From Cupriavidus sp. BIS7 (GTDB lineage: Bacteria; Pseudomonadota; Gammaproteobacteria; Burkholderiales; Burkholderiaceae), in the NCBI RefSeq assembly GCF_000292345.1, contig NZ_ALOU01000020.1, positions 62,001 to 126,000 of the forward strand: a stretch of DNA of 64,000 bases. Direction: 5' to 3'. How positions within the stretch are numbered: the first letter of the stretch is position 1; every line of letters starts with the position of its first letter. Under the pieces are notes generated by a model. The model did not search any database. It worked only from the letters and a program-made list of their open reading frames with translations, and was not told the DNA's origin. Shown here in pieces: positions 56,321 to 64,000 of the stretch. The position numbers and the translations under genes are program-made.

Positions 56321-56435
56321 AGGGTTTCCGTTGGGACTGCCGGGGACGCTGGACAATCAGACGACGGCCGCCAGAATTATTGTGAAACGGCCTCTTGGGA
56401 CAGACACGCCTTCTGTATCGATAGTTCGTGGCTTG

Positions 56436-56548
56436 GAGCCGCTAACAGAACGAAGCGAAGCGGTTCTGGCTAGGCGCGCGGCCGCAGACAGTACAAGTGG
56501 TCTGGCCAAGGCCGCGCAACGACGCCAGAATCGTTCTGTTAGCGGCTC
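56436..56548. repeat. Dispersed hairpin repeat, copy 2
   Basis: A 113-base near-palindrome abutting the hrcA stop codon. The outer arms GAGCCGCTAACAGAACGA (56436-56453) and TCGTTCTGTTAGCGGCTC (56531-56548) pair perfectly over 18 bases. The inner arms are the same as in the copy at 6633-6736 (GGTTCTGGC-type and GCGCGGCC-type stems), in inverted orientation relative to that copy. Arm bases differ between copies but stay complementary. Confidence 0.87.
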
Positions 56549-57595
56549 TCAAGTCTGGCTGAGTGCGCTGGACAGCAGCCGTGCGGTGATGTCGACAATC
56601 GGAATCACCCGCTCGTAGGCCATCCGCGTGGGGCCGATCACGCCTAGCGTGCCGACGATCTGGCCGTCCACTTCGTACGGCGCCGTGATCACGGCCATGT
56701 CCTCGATCGGCACAAGCTGGCTTTCGCCGCCGATGAAGATCTGCACGCCCTGCGCGTGGCTGGATACATCCAGCAACTGCAGCAGGCTGGTCTTGTGTTC
56801 GAACACGTCGAACAGGCGGCGCAGCTTGTCCATGCTCGACGAGAGGTCTTCCACTTCCAGCAGCTTGCGCTCGCCGGAGATGAATACCTGCTCGTTATCT
56901 TCGGCCATCGCACTGCTGCCAGCCTCGACCGCGGCCTGCATCAGCGCGGACATGTCGCGGCGCAGGTCCTGCAGTTCCACCCGCAGATGGGCGCGCACGG
57001 CGTCGAAGCTCATGCCCGCGTAATGCGAGTTGAAGAAGTTCGCCGCCTCGATAAGCTGGGCCGGCGTATATGCCAGTTCGGTCTGGATGATGCGGTTCTG
57101 CACGTCGCCTTCCGGGCTGACGATGATCAGCAGGATGCGCTTGTCCGACAGCCGCATGAATTCCACCTGCCGGAACGACTGGGCGCGCCGCGGCGTCATC
57201 ACCACCCCGGCGAAGTGCGACAGGTTCGAAAGCGTATGTGCCGCCGCCGTGATCATCCGCTGCGGCCCGAACTGCTGGCTGCCCAGTTGCCCCTGGATCT
57301 GGCCGGTCAGGTCGGCCAGCTCGGCGGCCAGTTCGGGCGCGCGCTCCAGAGGCCGTGCCGTCAACATCGTGTCGACGAACAGCCGGTAACCGCGCGGCGT
57401 GGGAATGCGGCCCGCAGATGTATGCGGGCTGGCGATTAAACCCATCTCCTCGAGGTCCGACATCACATTGCGAATGGTGGCCGGCGAGAGATCGAGACCC
57501 GAAAACTTCGACAGGGTGCGCGAGCCCACGGGCTGCCCTTCGGCGATGTATCGCTCGATCAGGGTTTTGAGAAGCTTTTTTGAACGCTCGTCCAT
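56549..57595 (-). CDS. hrcA: Heat-inducible transcription repressor HrcA
   Basis: HrcA represses class I heat-shock genes at CIRCE elements and needs GroEL for folding. The 348-residue protein opens [20 protein letters not shown] with the winged helix ([30 protein letters not shown] region), followed by the GAF-like domain; [20 protein letters not shown] and the C-terminal [20 protein letters not shown] are characteristic. No CIRCE element (TTAGCACTC-N9-GAGTGCTAA) is seen near it, so its targets lie elsewhere. It is divergent from nadK. Confidence 0.96.
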   Translation of the reverse strand: MDERSKKLLKTLIERYIAEGQPVGSRTLSKFSGLDLSPATIRNVMSDLEEMGLIASPHTSAGRIPTPRGYRLFVDTMLTARPLERAPELAAELADLTGQIQGQLGSQQFGPQRMITAAAHTLSNLSHFAGVVMTPRRAQSFRQVEFMRLSDKRILLIIVSPEGDVQNRIIQTELAYTPAQLIEAANFFNSHYAGMSFDAVRAHLRVELQDLRRDMSALMQAAVEAGSSAMAEDNEQVFISGERKLLEVEDLSSSMDKLRRLFDVFEHKTSLLQLLDVSSHAQGVQIFIGGESQLVPIEDMAVITAPYEVDGQIVGTLGVIGPTRMAYERVIPIVDITARLLSSALSQT

Positions 57596-57696
57596 GATGC
57601 CCCGATTTTAATCAAACTTTGGCGGTTCCGGCGCCACCGGGAGCACCTCCCGGCCCAATGCTGGCAACGGTCACGCCGGTATGTTCTAATCCCGGC

Positions 57697-58614
57697 ATGT
57701 CTGCCCCCCAAAAGACCGGCGCCCCGCGCCCCCCGTTCAAGACCGTTGCCCTGGTGGGCCGGTATTCGACCGCCGGTATCGAAGGTCCGCTGGAAGAGCT
57801 CGCATCCTGCATTTCCCGTAACGGGCAGGATGTGGTGTTCGAGCGCGAGACCGCGATGGCCACCGGCCTGACCGGCTACGCCGTGCTGACGCCCGACGAA
57901 ATCGGCCGCGAAGCCGACGTGGCGGTGGTGCTGGGCGGCGACGGCACGTTGCTGGGGCTTGCCCGCCAGCTGGCCGGCCGCAATGTGCCGGTGATCGGCG
58001 TGAACCACGGCCGGTTGGGCTTCATGACCGACATCCCGCTGGACGACGTCACCACGACGCTGCCCGAGATGCTCTCCGGCCGGTACGAGTCCGAGACCCG
58101 CATGCTGCTGGAATCGCGGGTGATCCGCGACGATGCGGTGATTTTCTCCGCGCTGGCCTTCAACGACGTGGTGGTGAACCGTTCGGGCATTTCCGGCATG
58201 GTCGAACTGGCCGTCTCGGTCGACGGCCATTTCATGTACAACCAGCGTTCAGACGGCCTGATCGTATCCACGCCCACCGGCTCCACCGCCTATGCGCTGG
58301 CCGCGGGCGGCCCGATCCTGCATCCGACGCTGTCCGGCCTGGTGCTGGTGCCGATCGCCCCGCATGCGCTGTCGAACCGGCCGATCGTGCTGCCGCACGA
58401 TGCCGAGGTCACCATCGAAGTGGCCAGCGCGCGCGATGTCAGCGTCAACTTCGACATGCAGTCGCTGGCTTCGCTGCTGCCCGGCGACCGCATCGTGGTG
58501 CGCCGTTCGGACAAGACCATCAGCCTGCTGCACCCGGTGGGTTACAACTACTACGCCACGCTGCGCAAGAAGCTGCACTGGCACGAGTACCCGACTGAAG
58601 ACAATCGGCTCTGA
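57697..58614 (+). CDS. nadK: NAD kinase
   Basis: NadK phosphorylates NAD to NADP. The 305-residue protein has the GGDG motif in [20 protein letters not shown], the NE-like block [20 protein letters not shown], and the TGSTAY motif in [21 protein letters not shown] start it at ATG 57697 ([20 protein letters not shown]). It runs divergently from hrcA and upstream of recN, the usual order in Burkholderiales. Confidence 0.97.
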   Translation: MSAPQKTGAPRPPFKTVALVGRYSTAGIEGPLEELASCISRNGQDVVFERETAMATGLTGYAVLTPDEIGREADVAVVLGGDGTLLGLARQLAGRNVPVIGVNHGRLGFMTDIPLDDVTTTLPEMLSGRYESETRMLLESRVIRDDAVIFSALAFNDVVVNRSGISGMVELAVSVDGHFMYNQRSDGLIVSTPTGSTAYALAAGGPILHPTLSGLVLVPIAPHALSNRPIVLPHDAEVTIEVASARDVSVNFDMQSLASLLPGDRIVVRRSDKTISLLHPVGYNYYATLRKKLHWHEYPTEDNRL

Positions 58615-58677
58615 CCGGCCGACGCTCAGACGCTCCCACGCCCAGACATTCAGCCCAATCCCCGTCCTTCACCCACG

Positions 58678-60462
58678 ATGCTGCGCAGCCTTTCGATCCG
58701 CGAATTCGTCATCGTCGACACGCTCGACCTCGACTTCTCGGCCGGCTTTACCGTATTCACCGGTGAAACCGGCGCGGGCAAGTCGATCCTCATCGATGCG
58801 CTGGCCCTGGTGCTGGGCGAGCGCGCCGACGCCGGCGTGGTCCGCGAAGGTGCCGCGCGCGCCAGCGTCAGCGCCACGTTCGGCACGCACGCGGCACTGG
58901 ATGCCTGGCTGGCCGAACGCGAGCTGGCCGGCGACATGGAAGACGATGACGGCGGCACGGTGCTGCTGCGCCGGACCGTCGATGCCAGCGGACGCAGCAA
59001 GGCCTTCATCAATGGCGCGGCCGCAACGCTGGCGCAATTGCGCGAGGTTGGCGACCAGCTCGTCGACATCCACGGCCAGCATGCCCATCAGTTGCTGCTG
59101 CGCCCCGACGCGCAGCGCCAGTTGTTCGACGCCCACGCGGGGCTGACCGAGCAGGCCGCCGCGGTGGCCGAGGCCTGGCGCGTCTGGCGCGCCTGCGTCA
59201 AGCAGCGCGAGGCCGTCGAACACCAGTCGCGCGAGATGCAGCTTGAACGCGAACGGCTCGAATGGCAGGTCGGCGAACTCGAGAAGCTCGCGCCGCAGAC
59301 AGGCGAATGGGAAGAGATCCAGGCCGAGTACAACCGGCTGTCGCATGCGGCGGGGCTGATCGACGGCAGCCGCGCGGCGCTTGACGCGCTCTCCGAATCT
59401 GACGGCGCAGTGACATCGGTGCTCAACGGCGTGGTGCACAGGCTGCAGCAACTGGCCGATGTCGATCCCGCGCTGCGCGATGTGCTGGCCGCGCTGGAAC
59501 CGGCTTTGGTCCAGGTCGAGGAGGCCGCGCACTCGCTGAACCGCTACGTCGACCGACTGGAACTTGATCCCGAGCGGCTGGAGGCCGTGGAGGAGCGCAT
59601 GCAGGCGCTGCACGCCACCGCGCGCAAGTACCGCCTGCCGCCCGAGCAACTGTCCGACGAACTGCTGGCGCGGCGCCAGCAGCTGGAGGATCTTCAGGCC
59701 GCGCAGGACATCAACAAGGTGCTGGCCCGCGAAGCCGCGGCACGCGCCGCCTACCTGACGCTGGCGCAGCACCTGTCGGGCGCGCGCAAGGATGCCGCCA
59801 AGGCGTTGTCCGCCGCGGTCACCGATGCAATGCAGGGCCTGTCGATGGCGGGCGGCGCGTTTGCCGTGGCGCTGAACCCGCTCGAAGAAGGCCAGAGCCA
59901 CGGGCTCGAGCAGATCGAGTTCCTGGTGGCAGGCCACGCGGGCGTCAGTGCCCGGCCGCTGGCCCGGGTGGCATCGGGTGGCGAACTGGCACGGATCAGC
60001 CTGGCAATCTCGGTCATCACAAGCGAAGCCGCGCCCACGCCGACACTGATCTTCGACGAGGTCGATACCGGCATCGGCGGTGCGGTAGCCGAAGTGGTCG
60101 GGCGCCGCCTGCAGGAACTTGGGCGCTCGCGCCAGGTGCTCTGCGTCACCCACCTGCCGCAGGTGGCCGCGCAGGCTGGCACCCATCTGCTGGTCAGCAA
60201 GGAAACGAGCAAGGAACCAGCCAAGGACGGCGGCAAGGGAGCGGGCAAGGCGGGCACCCCGGTGACACGTTCGCGCATCCGGGTGCTCGACGAGGGTGGC
60301 CGCGTCCAGGAAACGGCGCGTATGCTTGGCGGCGCCACGGTCACTGCCACCACCATGCAACACGCCGAAGAAATGCTGGCACAGGGTGCCCGTGCCGCGC
60401 TGGCTGCCAACGCCCCGCGCGAACCTGCCGGCAAGCGCCCGCCGCGCCGTGCGGCGGGCTAA
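58678..60462 (+). CDS. recN: DNA repair protein RecN
   Basis: SMC-like ATPase acting in double-strand-break repair. The 594-residue protein has Walker A FTGETGAGKSILIDALALVL (near residue 30), two long coiled coils in the middle, the ABC signature VASGGELARISLAISVI and Walker B TLIFDEVDTGIGG. A Lys/Gly/Ala-rich insertion (SKEPAKDGGKGAGKAG) lies near residue 515 and an extra basic tail ends RPPRRAAG; both look like lineage-specific additions. It starts 63 bases after nadK. Confidence 0.96.
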   Translation: MLRSLSIREFVIVDTLDLDFSAGFTVFTGETGAGKSILIDALALVLGERADAGVVREGAARASVSATFGTHAALDAWLAERELAGDMEDDDGGTVLLRRTVDASGRSKAFINGAAATLAQLREVGDQLVDIHGQHAHQLLLRPDAQRQLFDAHAGLTEQAAAVAEAWRVWRACVKQREAVEHQSREMQLERERLEWQVGELEKLAPQTGEWEEIQAEYNRLSHAAGLIDGSRAALDALSESDGAVTSVLNGVVHRLQQLADVDPALRDVLAALEPALVQVEEAAHSLNRYVDRLELDPERLEAVEERMQALHATARKYRLPPEQLSDELLARRQQLEDLQAAQDINKVLAREAAARAAYLTLAQHLSGARKDAAKALSAAVTDAMQGLSMAGGAFAVALNPLEEGQSHGLEQIEFLVAGHAGVSARPLARVASGGELARISLAISVITSEAAPTPTLIFDEVDTGIGGAVAEVVGRRLQELGRSRQVLCVTHLPQVAAQAGTHLLVSKETSKEPAKDGGKGAGKAGTPVTRSRIRVLDEGGRVQETARMLGGATVTATTMQHAEEMLAQGARAALAANAPREPAGKRPPRRAAG

Positions 60463-60500
60463 GCGCGACACACCGTGGATTACACAGGAGTTTGAAACCG

Positions 60501-60926
60501 ATGACCCATGGCAAGCTGCCATTGATCCCCCGCCGCATCGTCGTGGCGACCTTTGCCGCACTGGCGGTGACCGCCGTGTCGGGCTGCGCTTCGGAGTCGA
60601 AATCGTTCGCGCCGCCGCCCGGCAGCATCACCGACGACCGCGCGATCGGCGACATCCTGGTCAAGTTCGCGCCGCCCGAAGTCGTGGTGTCGGAAGACGC
60701 AGGCAAGCTGCTGGCCGGCATCGAGGGGCCGGTGCGCTATGTGGTCAAACGGCCGATGTCGGGCGGGGTCTGGCTGGTCACTGCGATCACGAAGTCACCC
60801 GACGTCACACTCGACCAGGCCGTGGCAACGCTGCAGGCCGCACCGCGCGTGGAATCGGCCACGCCGGACCGGATGCTGAAGCCGCACCGTACGATGCCCC
60901 CCAGCCGGGACATGCCGCAGCAGTAA
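60501..60926 (+). CDS. Lipoprotein consisting of a free-standing subtilase-propeptide-like domain
   Basis: A 141-residue predicted lipoprotein: signal peptide with lipobox VSGC at about residues 30-33 followed by Ala, which predicts outer-membrane sorting. The mature part matches the propeptide region of the neighbouring S8 protease: VVKRPMSGGVWLVTA against AVKRPMAGTLQLITV, and PRVESATPDRMLKPHRTMPP against PRVADAVPDRWLRLHDTIPN. This is the I9-like inhibitor/chaperone fold without any protease domain. AGGAG lies ten bases before ATG 60501. The gene precedes the protease by 108 bases on the same strand, so it may act in trans as its foldase or inhibitor. That function is inference. Confidence 0.82.
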   Translation: MTHGKLPLIPRRIVVATFAALAVTAVSGCASESKSFAPPPGSITDDRAIGDILVKFAPPEVVVSEDAGKLLAGIEGPVRYVVKRPMSGGVWLVTAITKSPDVTLDQAVATLQAAPRVESATPDRMLKPHRTMPPSRDMPQQ

Positions 60927-61034
60927 CTGCCGCCATCGCCTAATCTTGATCCGTCGGCCCAGCAGTAGATCAGCAGTTCGCATCGCCGGTTAGCGTCAGA
61001 AGTCCGCATCCACACCCCACAACGGGAGGCGACG

Positions 61035-62660
61035 ATGCTGTACACGTTTCTGAAGTCCCGGGCCACGGCCTTGGTGCCTGCCTCGGTGGCTGCCGCGCTG
61101 GTTGTCCTCGGCGCGACGCTCGGTCCCGCCGTTCCCGCGCAAGCCGCTACCGCCCTGGCGGTGCGTCCCCCGGTCTATACGGGCAACTACATCGTGCGAT
61201 GGCGCGACGGGAGCCAGACCGTCAACACGCCTGCCGACACCTTGCGCATCCGCAACGTCGAATCCAATACCGGGCTCACGCTGGCGGTCAAGCGCCCGAT
61301 GGCCGGCACCCTGCAGTTGATTACCGTGAAGGACAGCCGGGGCGACGACCCCGAAACCGTAGCCAGGCGGCTGCGCGATGACCCCCGCGTGGCCGATGCG
61401 GTGCCCGACCGCTGGCTGCGCCTGCACGACACAATTCCGAACGATCCCGAATTCGCCGCCAACCAGACCTACCTGGGCCCGCCCTCGCAGGTGGTCGGCG
61501 GCGTCAATCTGCCCAAGGCGTGGGATCGCACGCGTGGCAGCAGCAACATCGTGATCGCGGTGGTCGATACCGGCTTCCTGCCCCACCCTGACCTGGCCAG
61601 CCGCATCATCCCCGGCTACAACTTCGTGTCGTCAAACGGCGCCGCCCGCAGCGGCGATGCCACGGACACTGGCGATTTCGTGCCAAGCGGCACCACCTGC
61701 CCGGACGGCACGGCCGGTCCGCAGCCCAGCAGCTGGCACGGCACGCGCGTGGCCAGCGTACTTGGTGCGGTGACCAACAACGGGCTCGGCATTGCTGGCG
61801 TCGACTGGACGGCACGCATCCAGCCGGTACGTGTGTCGGGACAATGCGGTGCGCTGCTGTCCGACACCGTCGATGGCATGCGCTGGGCCGGTGGCCTGAG
61901 TGTGCCGAACGTAGCGAACAACCCGACCCCGGCTCGCGTGGTCAATGTCAGCCTTGGCGGCGGAACTTGCTCCAGCATCGAACAGCAGGCCGTCAACGAC
62001 CTCAACGCGGCCGGCGTGATCGTGGTGGCAGCCACTGGCAACTCGGCGGGTGCCGTGGAAGCGCCCGCGGACTGCTCCGGCGTCGTTGCGGTGACCGCAC
62101 ATGCGAACGATGGCGAGAATGCCAGCTTTGCCAACGTCGGTCCGCAGGTCACGCTGAGCGCGCCGGGCGGCGGCTGCGGCAATTCGAAAGTGGCCACGAT
62201 TCTTGGCGTGGTTACCTGTACGGCACCGGGTGGCCAGTCGTTTATCCGTACGCTATCGAACGATGGCGCGACAACCGTCGGCAACTACACGATCGTCAAC
62301 TCGCAGGGCACGAGCTTTTCCACGCCCATGGTGTCAGGGGTGGTGGCACTGATGCTGTCGCTGAACGGCTCACTCACGCCGGCGCAGGTCACGACCGCGC
62401 TGAGGAATTCGGCGCGCCCGCACCCGGCTAACACGTTCTGCACGACTGGCAACAACGCTGGCTCGTGTGGCGCAGGCCTGCTCGATGCCGATGCGGCACT
62501 GACGGCGGCGGTCAATACAACCGCGGCCCCAGCCCCGGCCCCGAGTTCGGGCGGCGGTGGCGGTGGCGGCGGAGCGTTGGCACCGTGGAGCGGGGCGTTG
62601 CTGCTGATAATCGGCCTGGGAGGATTCGCGACGCGGCGCCGGACGTTGAAGCAAGCGTGA
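61035..62660 (+). CDS. Secreted S8 (subtilisin-like) serine protease with GlyGly-CTERM-like tail
   Basis: A 541-residue secreted protease. A signal peptide (cleavage near AQAATA, about 38) is followed by an I9-like propeptide (to about 140) and the catalytic domain with Asp178 (AVVDTG), His235 (WHGTRVAS), oxyanion Asn (AATGNSAG) and Ser427 (GTSFSTPM). Six or more Cys in the catalytic domain suggest disulfides. The C-terminus is Ser/Gly8 linker, hydrophobic segment (WSGALLLIIGLGGFA) and RRR-containing tail, the layout of GlyGly-CTERM sorting signals processed by rhombosortase. A rhombosortase-like gene lies convergently 154 bases away. GGGAGG precedes the start codon. Confidence 0.93.
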   Translation: MLYTFLKSRATALVPASVAAALVVLGATLGPAVPAQAATALAVRPPVYTGNYIVRWRDGSQTVNTPADTLRIRNVESNTGLTLAVKRPMAGTLQLITVKDSRGDDPETVARRLRDDPRVADAVPDRWLRLHDTIPNDPEFAANQTYLGPPSQVVGGVNLPKAWDRTRGSSNIVIAVVDTGFLPHPDLASRIIPGYNFVSSNGAARSGDATDTGDFVPSGTTCPDGTAGPQPSSWHGTRVASVLGAVTNNGLGIAGVDWTARIQPVRVSGQCGALLSDTVDGMRWAGGLSVPNVANNPTPARVVNVSLGGGTCSSIEQQAVNDLNAAGVIVVAATGNSAGAVEAPADCSGVVAVTAHANDGENASFANVGPQVTLSAPGGGCGNSKVATILGVVTCTAPGGQSFIRTLSNDGATTVGNYTIVNSQGTSFSTPMVSGVVALMLSLNGSLTPAQVTTALRNSARPHPANTFCTTGNNAGSCGAGLLDADAALTAAVNTTAAPAPAPSSGGGGGGGGALAPWSGALLLIIGLGGFATRRRTLKQA

Positions 62661-62678
62661 GCGCATGACGAGCGCTTG

Positions 62679-62730
62679 CCCTCTCCCCCGCCCTTCTCCG
62701 GTCTTTACACCGCTCGCGGGAGAGGGGAGA
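62679..62730. repeat. Degenerate CCCTCTCCC-type repeat after the S8 protease gene
   Basis: CCCTCTCCCCCGCCC and GCGGGAGAGGGGAG flank a 20-base centre. It is a decayed copy of the palindrome family, 18 bases after the protease stop. Confidence 0.65.
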
Positions 62731-62762
62731 ACGCCACGGGCATTTCAAGAGTCGATGGTTTG

Positions 62763-62804
62763 CTCCCCTCTCCCGCTTAGCGGGAGAGGGGCCGGGGGAG
62801 AGGG
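62763..62804. repeat. CCCCTCTCCC palindromic repeat before the rhombosortase-like gene end
   Basis: CCCCTCTCCCGC (62765-62776) and GCGGGAGAGGGG (62780-62791) form a 12-base stem around TTA, followed by a CCGGGGGAGAGGG flank. It lies between the convergent protease and rhombosortase-like genes and could serve as a bidirectional transcription end. Confidence 0.8.
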
Positions 62805-62814
62805 TAACAGCCGC

Positions 62815-63429
62815 TCATTCCCTACCGCGCCCGCCACGCATCGCCCACCATTCCTGCAGCAGCCAGCACCCCAATCCCGCCACGGCACCCACGGCGTGGG
62901 CGCCGCGCACCACGCCGAATCCCCACGATGGATCGAAGACCACGGCAGCCAGCCACGACTGTTCGATCCACACCTTTATCAGCACGATCATGCACGTCAC
63001 CAGGCCGATCAGGCGCGACCAGCCTGGCGCCTGCAGCAACCGCAACGCGGCCCACAGTGCAAGCCCGTGCGTGGCGCCCGACAGGCCGCCGTACCACCCT
63101 ACCTCCGGCATGCGCAGCAGCGCCACCTGAACGGCCAATCCGCAAATCACCAGCACGGCCAGCATCTCGCGCACGCGCGCCACGCGGCCCGCCAGCAGCA
63201 GGAGCCCTGCCGTTGCGGCCACATCGGACAGATAGTGCCTGGCGTCGAGATGGACCCACATCGCAGTAGCAAGACGCCACCACTGGCCGTCGACGCGCAC
63301 CGCATCGCGCAAATAGAGGCCATGCGCATGCAGCCACGGCACGAACGTGAACAGAGCCGCCAGCGCGGCCACGCCTGCCACGGTGGCAAGCATGGCCGGC
63401 CAGCCCGGCAACGCGCTCTCAGCCTTCAC
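62815..63429 (-). CDS. rrtA: Rhomboid-family intramembrane protease, rhombosortase-like
   Basis: A 204-residue membrane protein with about six helices. The rhomboid Ser is in WYGGLSGATHGLALWAA, the catalytic His in VRGAHAVGAVAGLG, and an early QWWRLATAMWVHLDARHYLS segment carries the conserved His/Arg features. The GLSG-x-THG variant and small size fit rhombosortases, which cleave GlyGly-CTERM proteins. The only visible candidate substrate is the adjacent S8 protease. I start it at GTG 63429, which overlaps the glnE stop by 11 bases; ATG 63393 is an alternative. Neither has a good ribosome site, so it may depend on coupling to glnE. Confidence 0.85.
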   Translation of the reverse strand: MKAESALPGWPAMLATVAGVAALAALFTFVPWLHAHGLYLRDAVRVDGQWWRLATAMWVHLDARHYLSDVAATAGLLLLAGRVARVREMLAVLVICGLAVQVALLRMPEVGWYGGLSGATHGLALWAALRLLQAPGWSRLIGLVTCMIVLIKVWIEQSWLAAVVFDPSWGFGVVRGAHAVGAVAGLGCWLLQEWWAMRGGRGRE

Positions 63430-64000
63430 CAAACACCGCGCGCCACATCGTTCGCACCTGCGTGGCCTGCTCGCCCACGCTGTCTGGCGGCACGCGGGCC
63501 TGATCGAAACCATCGAGCCGCAGCTTGTGCTGGCGCGCGCGGAACAGCCGGTAGGCATCGCCAACGGCCTGCGCCAGTCCCGCATCGATCAGGCTCAGTT
63601 CGCCAGCCATGCGCAGCAACGCAATATTGCCGGCGTTGCGCGTCAGCTCCGGATGCGCGCCGCTGTGCAGCAGCACCAGGTATTGCACCGTGAACTCGAT
63701 ATCCACCATGCCGCCGCGATCGTGCTTGAGGTCGAACAGATCGGTCGGATTCGGATGGCCCTCGGCTACCTTCGCGCGCATCTGCACGATCTCCTCGCGC
63801 AGCGCGGCTGCGTCACGCGGCTGGCGCAGGATCTCGTCGCGCAGGTCTTCGAAGCGGGCGCCGATCTGGCGATCGCCGGCACAGAAACGCGCGCGCGTCA
63901 GCGCCTGGTGCTCCCAGACCCATGCCGCGTTGTCGCCTTCGCGCAGCTGGTAGCGTCGGAACGCATCGAAGCTCGTCACCAGCAGGCCAGCCGCGCCATT
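63419..64000 (-). CDS. glnE: Glutamine synthetase adenylyltransferase GlnE, C-terminal part (runs off the window end)
   Basis: The visible 193 residues are the C-terminus of the bifunctional adenylyltransferase/adenylyl-removing enzyme that sets glutamine synthetase activity. Diagnostic segments are DNAAWVWEHQALTRARFCAG, FDLKHDRGGMVDIEFTVQYL with the conserved acidic pair of the second nucleotidyltransferase domain, and RTMWRAVFGEG at the end. The rest lies beyond the window. Confidence 0.95.
   Translation of the reverse strand, partial: NGAAGLLVTSFDAFRRYQLREGDNAAWVWEHQALTRARFCAGDRQIGARFEDLRDEILRQPRDAAALREEIVQMRAKVAEGHPNPTDLFDLKHDRGGMVDIEFTVQYLVLLHSGAHPELTRNAGNIALLRMAGELSLIDAGLAQAVGDAYRLFRARQHKLRLDGFDQARVPPDSVGEQATQVRTMWRAVFGEG

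Noticed and set aside
56321-57697. A CIRCE element near hrcA
   Set aside because: No TTAGCACTC/GAGTGCTAA inverted repeat in the flanks of hrcA.
58669-60561. A 630-codon minus-strand open frame
   Set aside because: Antisense of recN, which has complete Walker and signature motifs on the plus strand.
62815-63585. A 256-residue version of the rhomboid protein
   Set aside because: The extra N-terminus is encoded within glnE in another frame and is Cys/Arg-rich without family support.

Overview
The window is a high-GC, gene-dense stretch of a betaproteobacterial chromosome. Gene content and order point to Burkholderiaceae, most likely Cupriavidus or a close Ralstonia relative. The supporting blocks are hrcA-hemH-hslR next to nadK-recN, a full isc operon, an RpfE-type gene followed by recJ, prfB and lysS, an edd/hexR Entner-Doudoroff locus, and an intracellular PHB depolymerase with its catalytic Cys at residue 183. 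I found no tRNA, rRNA, CRISPR array, insertion sequence or phage gene. No stretch longer than 300 bases lacks a gene. Genus and functions are inferred from sequence recognition only; no database search was run.

Layout. 1-476 is the start of pyrG. 648-5815 is a minus-strand operon of a circularly permuted ATP-grasp protein, an alpha-E protein, a transglutaminase-like protein, an Anbu proteasome-like protease and an alpha/beta hydrolase. 6051-10015 is an Entner-Doudoroff locus: gntK, edd, and a divergent HexR-type regulator with two palindromic operators between edd and hexR. 10027-15556 carries comEC, tatD, lolD and lolC. 15659-27530 holds the RpfE-type gene, recJ, prfB (with a programmed +1 frameshift) and lysS. 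A four-gene ABC transporter, LolA-like and outer-membrane-barrel operon (18663-22986) plus a LysM/M23 lipoprotein sit between recJ and prfB.

28658-34446 is the complete iscR-iscS-iscU-iscA-hscB-hscA-fdx-iscX operon on the minus strand, with two IscR-type boxes over the iscR promoter. 34548-39863 holds a membrane protein of the so-called site-specific recombinase family, a low-molecular-weight tyrosine phosphatase, two small unknown genes and uvrB. 40064-45159 holds an aromatic aminotransferase, phaZ, a TetR regulator, rsxB and nth. 45182-49119 is a TetR gene divergent from a Baeyer-Villiger monooxygenase, hydrolase and Coq4-like operon. 49221-53596 holds an orphan DUF1120 protein, a RutE-type nitroreductase, a DMT exporter, a DUF1841 protein and an outer-membrane phospholipase A. 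53690-60462 is the heat-shock and housekeeping block grpE, hslR, hemH, hrcA, nadK and recN.

The right end (60501-63429) is the most distinctive part. A lipoprotein that is essentially a free-standing subtilase propeptide precedes a secreted S8 protease. That protease ends in a GlyGly-CTERM-like tail, and a rhomboid protease of the rhombosortase type lies convergently next to it, at the end of glnE. This looks like a complete make, chaperone/inhibit and anchor module for one surface protease.

Two kinds of dispersed palindromic repeat occur. One is a roughly 105-bp hairpin element (6633-6736 and 56436-56548) whose outer arms differ between copies but keep their pairing. The other is a CCCTCTCCC-type palindrome found at the ends of genes.
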